Shown: positions 1 to 5,331, counted from the first letter of the stretch. The stretch is DNA of 6,480 nucleotides from Bradyrhizobium sp. (GCA_028290165.1 JAQGKJ010000543.1:1-6480); one strand, 5' to 3'. A program made the numbers and translations. Notes: a model not told the origin generated them from the letters alone.

Positions 1-1351
1 CCAGCATGTAAACGATGGCGGCCTCGGTCTCGCGTTCGTCTTCTTCCACTGCGGTGACGAAGAACTGCCACCAGCGCTCTTTCGCGCCGTCGAGCATCGC
101 CTCCACGGGGGCGATATCGCCCTGACCCTCCGCGGCCTGGTTGATGGCCGCGATCAACAGGCCGCGATCGCGCGCGTTGACCGCCCTGAAGATCGACTTG
201 CCGGCTGCGCCGTCGGAACTGAGGCTCTGCGCCAGTTTCGCAAACCGCGCATTGGCGCGCACCACCGCGCCGCCCCGGTCCACGGTCGCAATCGCCATCG
301 GGGTGTGATCGAAGAATCGCATGAAGCGCACTTCGGCGGCGCGCTGCGGATCGGCCCGCTCGTCGCGCGCCCGGTTGATCACCAGCGTCCGCGACGCCCC
401 GGGCGCGCCGTCCGCCCCGAATGCCAGCTTGTGATAGAGCCGGACCGGCATCGTCTTGCCGCCACGCATTCGAAGATCGATGTCGAACACCTCGGTTTTG
501 ACCTCGCCCGGCACCGGCACGATGGATGTCAGCAGTGCGGCGCCGTCGCCGGACACGATATCGGTCAGTTTTAAGCCGCCCGACCCGATTTCGGCGAGGT
601 CGTGATCGAGCCAGTTCGCGAGCGTCGCGTTGACATAGACCAGGTCGCCGGCGGCATTGACCGAGAAGAACCCGCACGGCGCGTGGTCGAGATATTCGAT
701 GGCGTGCTGCAGTTCCTTGAACACGTCCTCCTGGCGTTCGCGGTCGCGGGTAATGTCGGCGATCGACCACACCGCGTATTTCGCCTCGCGCTTGCTCTGG
801 CCGAGCGGCCGGACCCGCATCCGGAGCCACCGGCCATGCGCGCCGTCGTGACCGGCGATCCGGACCTCCTCCTGCTGCTGCTTGCCCTCGCGCGCCGCCT
901 TGAGCAGGCGAAACACCGCTTCGGATACGTCGGGATTGCCGATGAACACCCGTTCCACCGGGCGCACGTCCTGCGCGGTCGCAGCCCCCGTGAGCGCGAG
1001 ATAGGCCGCGTTGGAATAGACCACGTGACCCCTGGCGTCGGTGACCGCGAGCCCATCATGAGCCTGATCGGCGATGCGGCCCTTGACCGGGTCGTCGGTG
1101 CCGCGATCGGCGAAACGGATAATTCCCGCGGCGAATGCGAACAGGTTGAACAGCCCGACCATCGCCAAAAGCGCCAGCAGCCCGAGAATGTAGGGCTGGG
1201 CCTGCGCCCGGCCGAGGGTCATCAGCGCGACGGCGACCGCGACGATTCCGCCGGCCACCAGCAGCACCAGCACAATAGAGCCGCCGCGGCGCGCAGGCTC
1301 GTGGGCGGCGATCGGCTGTCGTGACGGATCGTTGTCAAGTTCGGCGGTCAT
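1..1351 (-). CDS. cckA: Cell-cycle hybrid histidine kinase CckA, N-terminal part (3' end outside window)
   Basis: Reading the minus strand from ATG at 1351 gives 450 residues with no stop before the window edge; the protein begins MTAELDNDPS. Two hydrophobic segments (about residues 25-46 and 53-78) anchor it in the inner membrane. Three PAS-like blocks follow: about 93-205 (AHDGLAVTDARGHVVYSNAAY), 217-330 (DHAPCGFFSVNAAGDLVYVNA) and 345-450 (FFDHTPMAIATVDRGGAVVRAN). The HisKA, ATPase and receiver domains expected of CckA would lie beyond position 1 and are not seen. CckA is known to phosphorylate or dephosphorylate CtrA and CpdR through ChpT. The name rests on recognising the FDHTPMAIATVD region and on the position beside flhB, which I recall from Bradyrhizobium and Rhodopseudomonas. 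An in-frame ATG at 1375 would add eight residues; neither start has a clear ribosome site. A CtrA box lies 51 nt upstream. An unrelated PAS kinase is the main alternative. Confidence 0.82.
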   Translation of the reverse strand, partial: MTAELDNDPSRQPIAAHEPARRGGSIVLVLLVAGGIVAVAVALMTLGRAQAQPYILGLLALLAMVGLFNLFAFAAGIIRFADRGTDDPVKGRIADQAHDGLAVTDARGHVVYSNAAYLALTGAATAQDVRPVERVFIGNPDVSEAVFRLLKAAREGKQQQEEVRIAGHDGAHGRWLRMRVRPLGQSKREAKYAVWSIADITRDRERQEDVFKELQHAIEYLDHAPCGFFSVNAAGDLVYVNATLANWLDHDLAEIGSGGLKLTDIVSGDGAALLTSIVPVPGEVKTEVFDIDLRMRGGKTMPVRLYHKLAFGADGAPGASRTLVINRARDERADPQRAAEVRFMRFFDHTPMAIATVDRGGAVVRANARFAKLAQSLSSDGAAGKSIFRAVNARDRGLLIAAINQAAEGQGDIAPVEAMLDGAKERWWQFFVTAVEEDERETEAAIVYML

Positions 1352-1401
1352 ACCGGGGATGCAGCCTGTCGACATGGAGGTGAGTAGTTTACGCCGCACG
1401 C

Positions 1402-1416
1402 TTAACGCACGCTTAA
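1402..1416 (+). promoter_or_regulatory. CtrA binding box (TTAA-N7-TTAA) upstream of cckA
   Basis: TTAA at 1402-1405 and TTAA at 1413-1416 are separated by exactly seven bases (CGCACGC), and the second half continues as TTAAC. This is the full CtrA consensus TTAA-N7-TTAAC known from Caulobacter and other alphaproteobacteria. It lies inside a perfect tandem repeat of the 11-bp unit ACGCTTAACGC (1398-1408 and 1409-1419), so the two half-sites are one helical turn apart. It sits 51 nt before the cckA ATG and about 100 nt after the flhB stop, so cckA is the likely target. No convincing -10/-35 pair was found beside it, so activation versus repression cannot be told. Confidence 0.72.
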
Positions 1417-1498
1417 CGCCTGAGTGCCTGAATCGGCCCCGCAAGCGCAAGTCCGTCAACCTGCTATTTCACTCGTTGCGGGCATTTCCAGCACGATT

Positions 1499-1520
1499 CC
1501 GGGCGCCAAACGGCCCCCGG
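1499..1520 (-). terminator. GC-rich hairpin directly after flhB, possible terminator
   Basis: CCGGGCGCC (1499-1507) and GGCCCCCGG (1512-1520) can form a nine-position stem with one C-C mismatch around the loop AAAC. It begins one base beyond the flhB stop codon, where the end of the flagellar operon is expected. No T-run follows on the minus strand, so it is not a canonical intrinsic terminator. It may instead protect the transcript 3' end, slow polymerase for Rho, or be a chance GC-rich fold. Confidence 0.4.
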
Positions 1521-1521
1521 C

Positions 1522-2601
1522 TCAGATTCGCCGGCCGGAAAGCCCGCGCCTGAGACCCATGACGTAGCCGATAATCTCGGCGACCGCATGATAGTGCTCG
1601 ACCGGGATTTCGTCGTCGATCTCCACGGTCGCATACAGCGCCCTCGCCAAGGGTACGTTCTCGACGATCGGGATGTCGTGCTTGCCTGCGACCTCCCTGA
1701 TCTTGAGCGCGATCGTATCGATGCCCTTGGCGACGCAGATCGGCGCCGACATTCCGCGTTCGTAGGAAAGCGCGACCGCATAGTGGGTCGGATTGGTGAT
1801 GACAACGGAGGCCTTGGGCACCGCGGCCATCATGCGCTTCTTCATGCGCGCCTGGCGCAACTGCCTGATCCGGCCCTTGATGTGGGGGTCGCCTTCGGAC
1901 TGCTTGAACTCTTCCTTCTTTTCCTGCAGCGTCATCTTCTGCCGCTCGAACCATTGCCGGTACTGGAACAAATAGTCCGCGATCGCCACCACCGCGAGCA
2001 TCGCCACCACGGCGCCCATCAGATGCACCGTCAAGTTGGTGGTCACGTCCAGAATCATGGCGGGGTCGAAGTGCAGGAACGATTCCAGACGGTGACGCTC
2101 CGGCCACAGGATCGCCGTCATCACCGCGCCGAGCGCGATCACCTTGAAGAGGCCCTTGCCGAAATTCGCCGCCGCCTGCTTGCCGAAGATCCGCTTGGCG
2201 CCGGCCGCCGGCGAGATTTTGCTGAACTTCGGCTTGAGCGACTCGCCTGACCACACCAGCCGGTGCTGCACCATGTTGCCGGCGATCGCCGCCAGCGCCA
2301 GCAACAGCAATGGTACGCCGAGGGCTGCGATCAGGGCGTATTCAAGCGACTGCGCCAGCGCCAGCAGGCCGGGCCCATCGGCGTGGATCATCCAGGAATT
2401 GGCGACCAGATTGCGCAGCGGCATCAGGATGCCGCCGCCGATCGATCCGGAAAATGTCGACAGCACCAGTGTTGCGCCTGATATCACGAACCAGGTATTG
2501 ATCTCCTGGCTTTTGGCGACGTCGCCGCGGTCGTGGGCGTCATCGAGACGTTTTTGCGTCGGGTCTTCTGTTTTATCGGCTGAGTCATTCTCGTCGGCCA
2601 T
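1522..2601 (-). CDS. flhB: Flagellar export gate substrate-specificity switch FlhB
   Basis: This 359-residue protein has the usual FlhB length and layout. A charged N-terminus carries the family signature DKTEDPTQKRLDDAHDRGDVAKS (residues 9-31). About four hydrophobic segments follow (roughly 36-55, 86-110, 146-166, 187-212), then a basic linker with GDPHIKGRIRQ (237-247) and the cytoplasmic domain. The autocleavage motif NPTH is intact at 270-273, so the protein should self-cleave between N270 and P271, the step that in the family permits the switch from rod/hook export to filament export. FlhB works with FliP, FliQ, FliR and FlhA in the inner-membrane gate. It is the last gene of the operon, starting 11 nt after fliR. 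A GAAGG ribosome site (2610-2614) overlaps the fliR stop codon, suggesting translational coupling. The final residues (GLRRGLSGRRI) form a short basic tail. Confidence 0.97.
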   Translation of the reverse strand: MADENDSADKTEDPTQKRLDDAHDRGDVAKSQEINTWFVISGATLVLSTFSGSIGGGILMPLRNLVANSWMIHADGPGLLALAQSLEYALIAALGVPLLLLALAAIAGNMVQHRLVWSGESLKPKFSKISPAAGAKRIFGKQAAANFGKGLFKVIALGAVMTAILWPERHRLESFLHFDPAMILDVTTNLTVHLMGAVVAMLAVVAIADYLFQYRQWFERQKMTLQEKKEEFKQSEGDPHIKGRIRQLRQARMKKRMMAAVPKASVVITNPTHYAVALSYERGMSAPICVAKGIDTIALKIREVAGKHDIPIVENVPLARALYATVEIDDEIPVEHYHAVAEIIGYVMGLRRGLSGRRI

Positions 2602-2609
2602 CGTTTACG

Positions 2610-2614
2610 CCTTC
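2610..2614 (-). promoter_or_regulatory. flhB ribosome binding site overlapping fliR stop
   Basis: On the minus strand GAAGG lies eight bases before the flhB ATG at 2601 and shares bases with the fliR TGA (2613-2615). A ribosome finishing fliR would therefore end on the flhB initiation site, consistent with coupled synthesis of two gate subunits. Confidence 0.6.
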
Positions 2615-3383
2615 AGTTGAGCGGTATCAGGTCGTGCATGACGCCGGTGAAATATTCCAGGAACGTTCCCATCATCGCCGTGATGACGAGCGCGAAGATC
2701 AGGAAGCCGGCGAGGATCGACAGCGGCACGCCGACGAAATAGACCTGCATCTGCGGCATCAGCCGCGCCAGCACGCCGAGCCCGATATTGAAGACCAGGC
2801 CGAACACCAGGAACGGCGCCGAAAGCTGCATGCCGATCTTGAAGGCGGCGGCGAAGGCGCGGGTGGCGAGGGCTGCGACGTCGGCGCTCGGCATCGTCTC
2901 GCCGGGCGAAAAGATCGCGTAGCTGTCGTTGAGGGCTGCGATCACGAGATAATGGCTGTCGGTCGCAAACAACAGCGTCACGCCAAGGATGGTGAGGAAA
3001 TTTCCGATCAGCAGGCCCTGCTGACCCTGGGTCGGATCGATCGCGGTGACAAAGCCGAGCCCGAGCTGCTGGGCGATCACCGATCCCGCAACCTGCAGCG
3101 CCGCGAGCGTCACCCTGGCGGTTGCGCCGAGCACGATCCCGATGACGATCTCGTGGACCATCAATACCAGCAGCGGGTTGATCGAGCCCATGTCGACGTG
3201 ATAGGCGGCGCGGTGCAGCGGCAGGATCACCAGCGTCAGCAACAGCGCAATCGCGAGCTTGATGCGAACCGGAATATTGGACTCACCCAATCCCGGCAAC
3301 AGCATCACCATGGCGCCGATGCGGGCGAATACCAGCATGAAGGCGGCGGCGAGCGCGGGCAGCAGAGAAATATCGATGCGCAT
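2613..3383 (-). CDS. fliR: Flagellar export gate protein FliR
   Basis: The 256-residue, strongly hydrophobic protein matches FliR in length and pattern. It has an N-terminal membrane region with FARIGAMVMLLPGLGESNIPVRIKLAIA (about 19-46), the stretch GLGFVTAIDPTQGQQ (108-122), and the conserved C-terminal segment LMPQMQVYFVGVPLSILAG (208-226) followed by a last hydrophobic segment. FliR co-assembles with FliP and FliQ into the core of the export gate in the centre of the MS ring. It starts at ATG 3383, 17 nt after the fliQ stop, and ends 11 nt before flhB. The ribosome site is weak (GTGAGA just before the ATG), so translation may rely on coupling to fliQ. No frameshift or missing block is visible. 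Confidence 0.96.
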   Translation of the reverse strand: MRIDISLLPALAAAFMLVFARIGAMVMLLPGLGESNIPVRIKLAIALLLTLVILPLHRAAYHVDMGSINPLLVLMVHEIVIGIVLGATARVTLAALQVAGSVIAQQLGLGFVTAIDPTQGQQGLLIGNFLTILGVTLLFATDSHYLVIAALNDSYAIFSPGETMPSADVAALATRAFAAAFKIGMQLSAPFLVFGLVFNIGLGVLARLMPQMQVYFVGVPLSILAGFLIFALVITAMMGTFLEYFTGVMHDLIPLN

Positions 3384-3400
3384 GTCTCACACATAGTGCA

Positions 3401-3664
3401 TCAGCCGCCTATGATTCGCGACGATATCCGCATCATGTGGCTGTGCAGCGAGTCCGCCATGAACGGCAGCGCGAGCAACAGCGTCACGAAGATCGCCATG
3501 ATTTTGGGCACGAACACCAGCGTCTGTTCCTGGATTTGCGTGAGCGCCTGGAACAGCGACACGACGACGCCGACCACAAGCCCGACCACCATCAAGGGCG
3601 ACGACACCACGACGATGGTCCAGATCGCATCGCGCGCCACGTCGAGGGTTTCAGCACCGGTCAT
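3401..3664 (-). CDS. fliQ: Flagellar export gate protein FliQ
   Basis: Starting at ATG 3664 the product is 87 residues, the normal FliQ size. Two membrane segments (about 14-38 and 51-70) flank the family motif SLFQALTQIQEQTLVFVPKI (36-55). FliQ is a small subunit that packs around FliP and FliR in the export gate. The reading frame stays open upstream to an ATG at 3754, adding 30 residues, but those are the translation of the neighbouring palindromic repeat (DCFVASAPRND) and do not belong to FliQ. The AGGA ribosome site six bases before ATG 3664 supports the short form. It follows fliE after a 125-nt repeat-containing gap and precedes fliR by 17 nt. Confidence 0.96.
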   Translation of the reverse strand: MTGAETLDVARDAIWTIVVVSSPLMVVGLVVGVVVSLFQALTQIQEQTLVFVPKIMAIFVTLLLALPFMADSLHSHMMRISSRIIGG

Positions 3665-3670
3665 TTTAAT

Positions 3671-3674
3671 TCCT
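3671..3674 (-). promoter_or_regulatory. fliQ ribosome binding site fixing the start at 3664
   Basis: AGGA on the minus strand lies six bases (ATTAAA) before ATG 3664. It decides for the 87-residue FliQ over the 117-residue form beginning inside the repeat. It lies outside the palindrome, so the repeat did not destroy the initiation site. Confidence 0.7.
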
Positions 3675-3696
3675 GTTCTTTTCCAGAAAATCACCC

Positions 3697-3782
3697 CGTC
3701 ATTGCGAGGAGCACTTGCGACGAAGCAATCCAGCTTTCCGCTTTGCGGCGCCATGGATTGCTTCGCTACGCTCGCAATGACG
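3697..3782. repeat. REP-like palindromic element between fliE and fliQ
   Basis: The ends are perfect inverted copies: CGTCATTGCGAG at 3697-3708 and CTCGCAATGACG at 3771-3782. A second inner pair, GAAGCAATCCA (3722-3732) and TGGATTGCTTC (3754-3764), extends the fold, so the 86-bp unit could form a long interrupted hairpin in the flagellar mRNA. The sequence (CATTGCGAG...GAAGCAATC) matches, from memory, an intergenic palindrome found in many copies in Bradyrhizobium and relatives. It encodes no transposase and I see no target-site duplication. It fills most of the only long gap in the operon, so it was probably inserted between already adjacent genes. Possible effects are mRNA processing, stabilisation or partial attenuation before fliQ-fliR-flhB. 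Confidence 0.85.
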
Positions 3783-3789
3783 ACATCAA

Positions 3790-4101
3790 TCAGATCGGCA
3801 TCTTCATGATGTCTTCGTAGGACTGGATCACCCGGTCGCGCACCGACACCAGCGTCGAGACCGCGACGTCGGTTTCCGCCACCGCCGTCACCACGTCCAT
3901 CACGTTGGCCTTGCCCGACGCCATCGCGACCGTCTGGGCGTCGGATTTTTTCCCCGCGTCGAGCACGCCCCCGATCGCGTCCTTGAGCAACGCGCCGAAC
4001 GAGGGACCGCCGCCGGCGTCAGATCCCTTGGCTGCGCCGCCGGTGTCCAGGATGCGCGCGAGATTGGCGTAGGCGTTGGCAGCGACTGTGGGTGAAGCCA
4101 T
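3790..4101 (-). CDS. fliE: Flagellar hook-basal body protein FliE
   Basis: The product is 103 residues, the normal FliE size. It has a variable Gly/Ala-rich N-terminus, SFGALLKDAIGGVLDAGKKSD (34-54), and the conserved C-terminal helix region with DVVTAVAETDVAVSTLVSVRDRVIQSYEDIMKMPI (69-103). FliE links the MS ring and export gate to the proximal rod, is exported through the flagellar type III system without a cleaved signal, and is needed for export of later rod proteins. It lies 17 nt after flgC, with AGGA (4113-4116) 11 bases before the ATG, a somewhat long spacing. Downstream comes the palindromic repeat, so fliE is the last gene before that potential processing point. Confidence 0.95.
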   Translation of the reverse strand: MASPTVAANAYANLARILDTGGAAKGSDAGGGPSFGALLKDAIGGVLDAGKKSDAQTVAMASGKANVMDVVTAVAETDVAVSTLVSVRDRVIQSYEDIMKMPI

Positions 4102-4118
4102 GGCTTGGAGTTTCCTGT

Positions 4119-4544
4119 TCAGGCCTTGAGGATGTCGAGCGTGCGTTGAATCATCCGCCGCGTGGCGCTGATGATGTTCAGGTTCGCTTCATAGGATCGC
4201 TGCGCGTCGCGCATGTCGGTCATTTCGATCAACGGATTGACGTTGGGATATTTGACGTTGCCGGCCTGGTCGGCGGCAGGATTGGAGGGCTCGTACCGGA
4301 CGCGAAACGCGGACGGATCGGGGCGGACCTTGCCGAGCGCCACGATCTTGGCATCCAGCGTGCGGTCGAGTTCGGAGGAAAACGTCGGGACCTTGCGGCG
4401 ATAGGGTTCGCCGCCGGCAGTCGACGCCGTGGAATCTGCGTTGGCGATATTTTCGGAAATAACCCGCATCCGTCCCGCCTGCGCCCGCAGGCCCGAGGTC
4501 GCGATGCTCATCGACCGGGCGAAATCTCCTGCATCGTTTGCCAT
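4119..4544 (-). CDS. flgC: Flagellar proximal rod protein FlgC
   Basis: The 141-residue product has the full FlgC layout. The N-terminal rod motif is MSIATSGLRAQAGRMRVISE plus NIANADST (12-39). The middle is variable, with GEPYRRKVPTF (45-55). The C-terminal block contains YPNVNPLIEMTDMRDAQRSYEANLNIISATRRMIQRTLDIL (99-139). The heptad-like helices at both ends are those that pack in the rod. FlgC is exported and polymerises with FlgB, FlgF and FlgG into the rod crossing the periplasm. The start at ATG 4544 is favoured over the inner ATG at residue 12 because AGAGGA (4553-4558) lies eight bases upstream of it. It sits 22 nt after flgB and 17 nt before fliE. Confidence 0.96.
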   Translation of the reverse strand: MANDAGDFARSMSIATSGLRAQAGRMRVISENIANADSTASTAGGEPYRRKVPTFSSELDRTLDAKIVALGKVRPDPSAFRVRYEPSNPAADQAGNVKYPNVNPLIEMTDMRDAQRSYEANLNIISATRRMIQRTLDILKA

Positions 4545-4566
4545 GGCGTCGTTCCTCTGATCCTAT

Positions 4567-4971
4567 TCAGCCCTTGCCGATCGCGGTCTTCAGAAAGTGC
4601 AGGCTCTTGCTGTAGAGCGAGGTGACCGCCGCGTAGTCCATCTGGTTGGCCGAGGCCTTGAGCATCTCGTCTTCAAGGTTGACGGCGTTGCCGGCGGGCC
4701 GGGTCTGGAAGCCCACCTTGTTATTCTGATCGAAGCTTTGCCCGGCGGCCGACGGCGTAATATGGCTGGCCGCGGTGCGCATCATCGCCAGCGATCCCAT
4801 TGGGCCTGCGGCGGCGCCAGTCGCATCGAATTTCGGCTCGACCAGATCGCGCGGCTTGAAATTCGGCGTATCGGAGTTGGAGACGTTTTCGGAGAGCACG
4901 CGCTGGCGCTCCTGGTGCCACTGCATCTTGGTGCGCAGCGCCGACAAGACCGGAAGATCGTTGATGGACAT
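4567..4971 (-). CDS. flgB: Flagellar proximal rod protein FlgB
   Basis: The 134-residue product matches FlgB in length and order. The N-terminal motif RQRVLSENVSNSDTPNFKPRDL (22-43) is the rod-family signature with the FlgB-type DTPN(F/Y) sequence. The linker is variable, and the C-terminal block NAVNLEDEMLKASANQMDYA (95-114) leads to the helix SLYSKSLHFLKTAIGKG (118-134). FlgB is among the first rod subunits added on FliE. It is the first gene of the minus-strand operon and faces the divergent control region. The start at ATG 4971 has a GAGGGG ribosome site six bases upstream. The CtrA box lies 64 nt before the ATG, and an ftr-like palindrome lies between the two, suggesting cell-cycle and assembly control of the operon. 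Confidence 0.96.
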   Translation of the reverse strand: MSINDLPVLSALRTKMQWHQERQRVLSENVSNSDTPNFKPRDLVEPKFDATGAAAGPMGSLAMMRTAASHITPSAAGQSFDQNNKVGFQTRPAGNAVNLEDEMLKASANQMDYAAVTSLYSKSLHFLKTAIGKG

Positions 4972-4977
4972 CTTGGG

Positions 4978-4983
4978 CCCCTC
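4978..4983 (-). promoter_or_regulatory. flgB ribosome binding site
   Basis: GAGGGG on the minus strand stands six bases before ATG 4971. It is one of the strongest ribosome sites in the operon and fixes the flgB start. Confidence 0.65.
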
Positions 4984-5010
4984 GCCTGCCGGGCATGACG
5001 CCCCTCGGGT

Positions 5011-5025
5011 AGGCAGAATTTGCCG
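5011..5025 (-). promoter_or_regulatory. ftr-like palindrome in the flgB promoter/leader
   Basis: On the minus strand this reads CGGCAAATTCTGCCT, with GGCA and TGCC arms around an A/T-rich centre. It resembles the larger palindrome at 5218-5232 (CGGCAGAAACTGCCG). As I recall, Caulobacter FlbD binds ftr elements with CGGC/GCCG arms around an A-rich core. It lies between the CtrA box and the flgB ATG, about where a promoter -10 or early transcribed region would be. Binding by FlbD is inference. Confidence 0.4.
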
Positions 5026-5034
5026 TGTGTATGG

Positions 5035-5049
5035 TTAATAACGAGTTAA
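5035..5049 (-). promoter_or_regulatory. CtrA binding box (TTAA-N7-TTAAC) upstream of flgB
   Basis: On the minus strand TTAA (5049-5046), seven bases CTCGTTA, then TTAACC (5038-5033) give a perfect CtrA consensus oriented towards flgB. In Caulobacter, CtrA boxes near -35 activate early (class II) flagellar operons, and this box heads an operon of rod and export-gate genes. The distance to the flgB ATG is 64 nt. No good -10 was recognised at the expected distance, so the transcription start is not fixed. Confidence 0.75.
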
Positions 5050-5126
5050 GACGTGCCACAGTGGATAGCGTGGCGTCGGGCCACAGATTCGGCCGTCTTG
5101 CGATCGATCCGAGCGCATTTTCGCCA

Positions 5127-5143
5127 CGAAAGCTGCGTTAACC
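5127..5143 (+). promoter_or_regulatory. Possible degenerate CtrA site towards fliO
   Basis: CGAA (5127-5130), seven bases, then TTAACC (5138-5143) keep the CtrA spacing and a perfect downstream half but have only AA in the upstream half. It faces fliO. A TTAACC half-site can occur by chance, so this is only a candidate for coordinated control of the divergent genes. Confidence 0.25.
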
Positions 5144-5216
5144 AACCAAACCATTGAAGTTGGAAGCCCAAGAAGTCGTTTTGGCCCAGACGATTCCTAG
5201 GTTATTAAGAGTGTGG

Positions 5217-5233
5217 GCGGCAGTTTCTGCCGC
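5217..5233. promoter_or_regulatory. Perfect 7-bp inverted repeat, ftr-like, upstream of fliO
   Basis: GCGGCAG (5217-5223), loop TTT, CTGCCGC (5227-5233). The minus strand reads CGGCAGAAACTGCCG, the CGGC-(A-rich)-GCCG form I associate with FlbD ftr sites. No T-run follows on either strand, so it is not an intrinsic terminator. It is centred 113 nt before the fliO ATG and 207 bp from the related site at 5011-5025. An alternative is an RNA hairpin in the fliO leader. Confidence 0.45.
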
Positions 5234-5275
5234 GGGCGATTAAGAACTGGGGCCGATCTCAGGGTTGTTTCGCCG

Positions 5276-5297
5276 TTTGTCGCGTCGATTCGACAAA
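5276..5297. repeat. Inverted repeat TTTGTCG / CGACAAA in the fliO leader
   Basis: TTTGTCG (5276-5282) and CGACAAA (5291-5297) are perfect inverted arms eight bases apart. The sequence GTCG-ATT-CGAC (5284-5294) inside it forms a competing smaller hairpin using part of the same right arm. It ends 40 nt before the fliO ATG. It could be an operator or a leader structure; nothing in the sequence decides. Confidence 0.4.
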
Positions 5298-5326
5298 TGT
5301 GAGACTTGAAGAAAACGGTATTTGCC

Positions 5327-5331
5327 GGGGA
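5327..5331 (+). promoter_or_regulatory. fliO ribosome binding site fixing the start at 5338
   Basis: GGGGA lies six bases before ATG 5338. The alternative in-frame GTG at 5299 has no ribosome site and would add 13 polar residues before the membrane segment, so the ATG is preferred. Confidence 0.6.

Noticed and set aside
602..1324. Plus-strand open frame of 240 codons opposite cckA
   Set aside because: It is a shadow of the PAS-kinase gene, whose minus-strand reading shows recognisable PAS motifs; the plus reading has none.
1588..2250. Plus-strand open frame of 220 codons opposite flhB
   Set aside because: It is antisense to the conserved FlhB coding sequence and has a His/Arg/Asp-rich composition typical of a shadow frame.
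3697..3782. Insertion sequence or transposon remnant between fliE and fliQ
   Set aside because: There is no transposase fragment and no clear target duplication. The short palindromic structure fits a REP-type dispersed repeat better.
2634..3809. Plus-strand open frame of 391 codons opposite fliR and fliQ
   Set aside because: It is antisense to two clear flagellar genes, runs through the palindromic repeat, and is rich in His/Gln/Arg/Asp with no domain pattern. Such frames are common opposite hydrophobic genes in GC-rich DNA.
4986..5016. Riboswitch-like fold in the flgB leader (CTGCC...GGCAG with inner GGGC...GCCC)
   Set aside because: The pairings are short GC-rich stems expected by chance and match no riboswitch class I know. 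The right arm also belongs to the ftr-like palindrome.
5044..5058. Sigma-54 promoter upstream of flgB (perfect TGGCAC at 5053-5058, minus strand)
   Set aside because: The -12 position reads AACT, not TTGC, at the required spacing. The GG-N10-GC rule fails, so the TGGCAC is probably incidental.
5217..5250. Intrinsic terminator at the 5217-5233 hairpin
   Set aside because: The stem is perfect, but no T-run follows on either strand, and no gene ends nearby because the flanking genes diverge.
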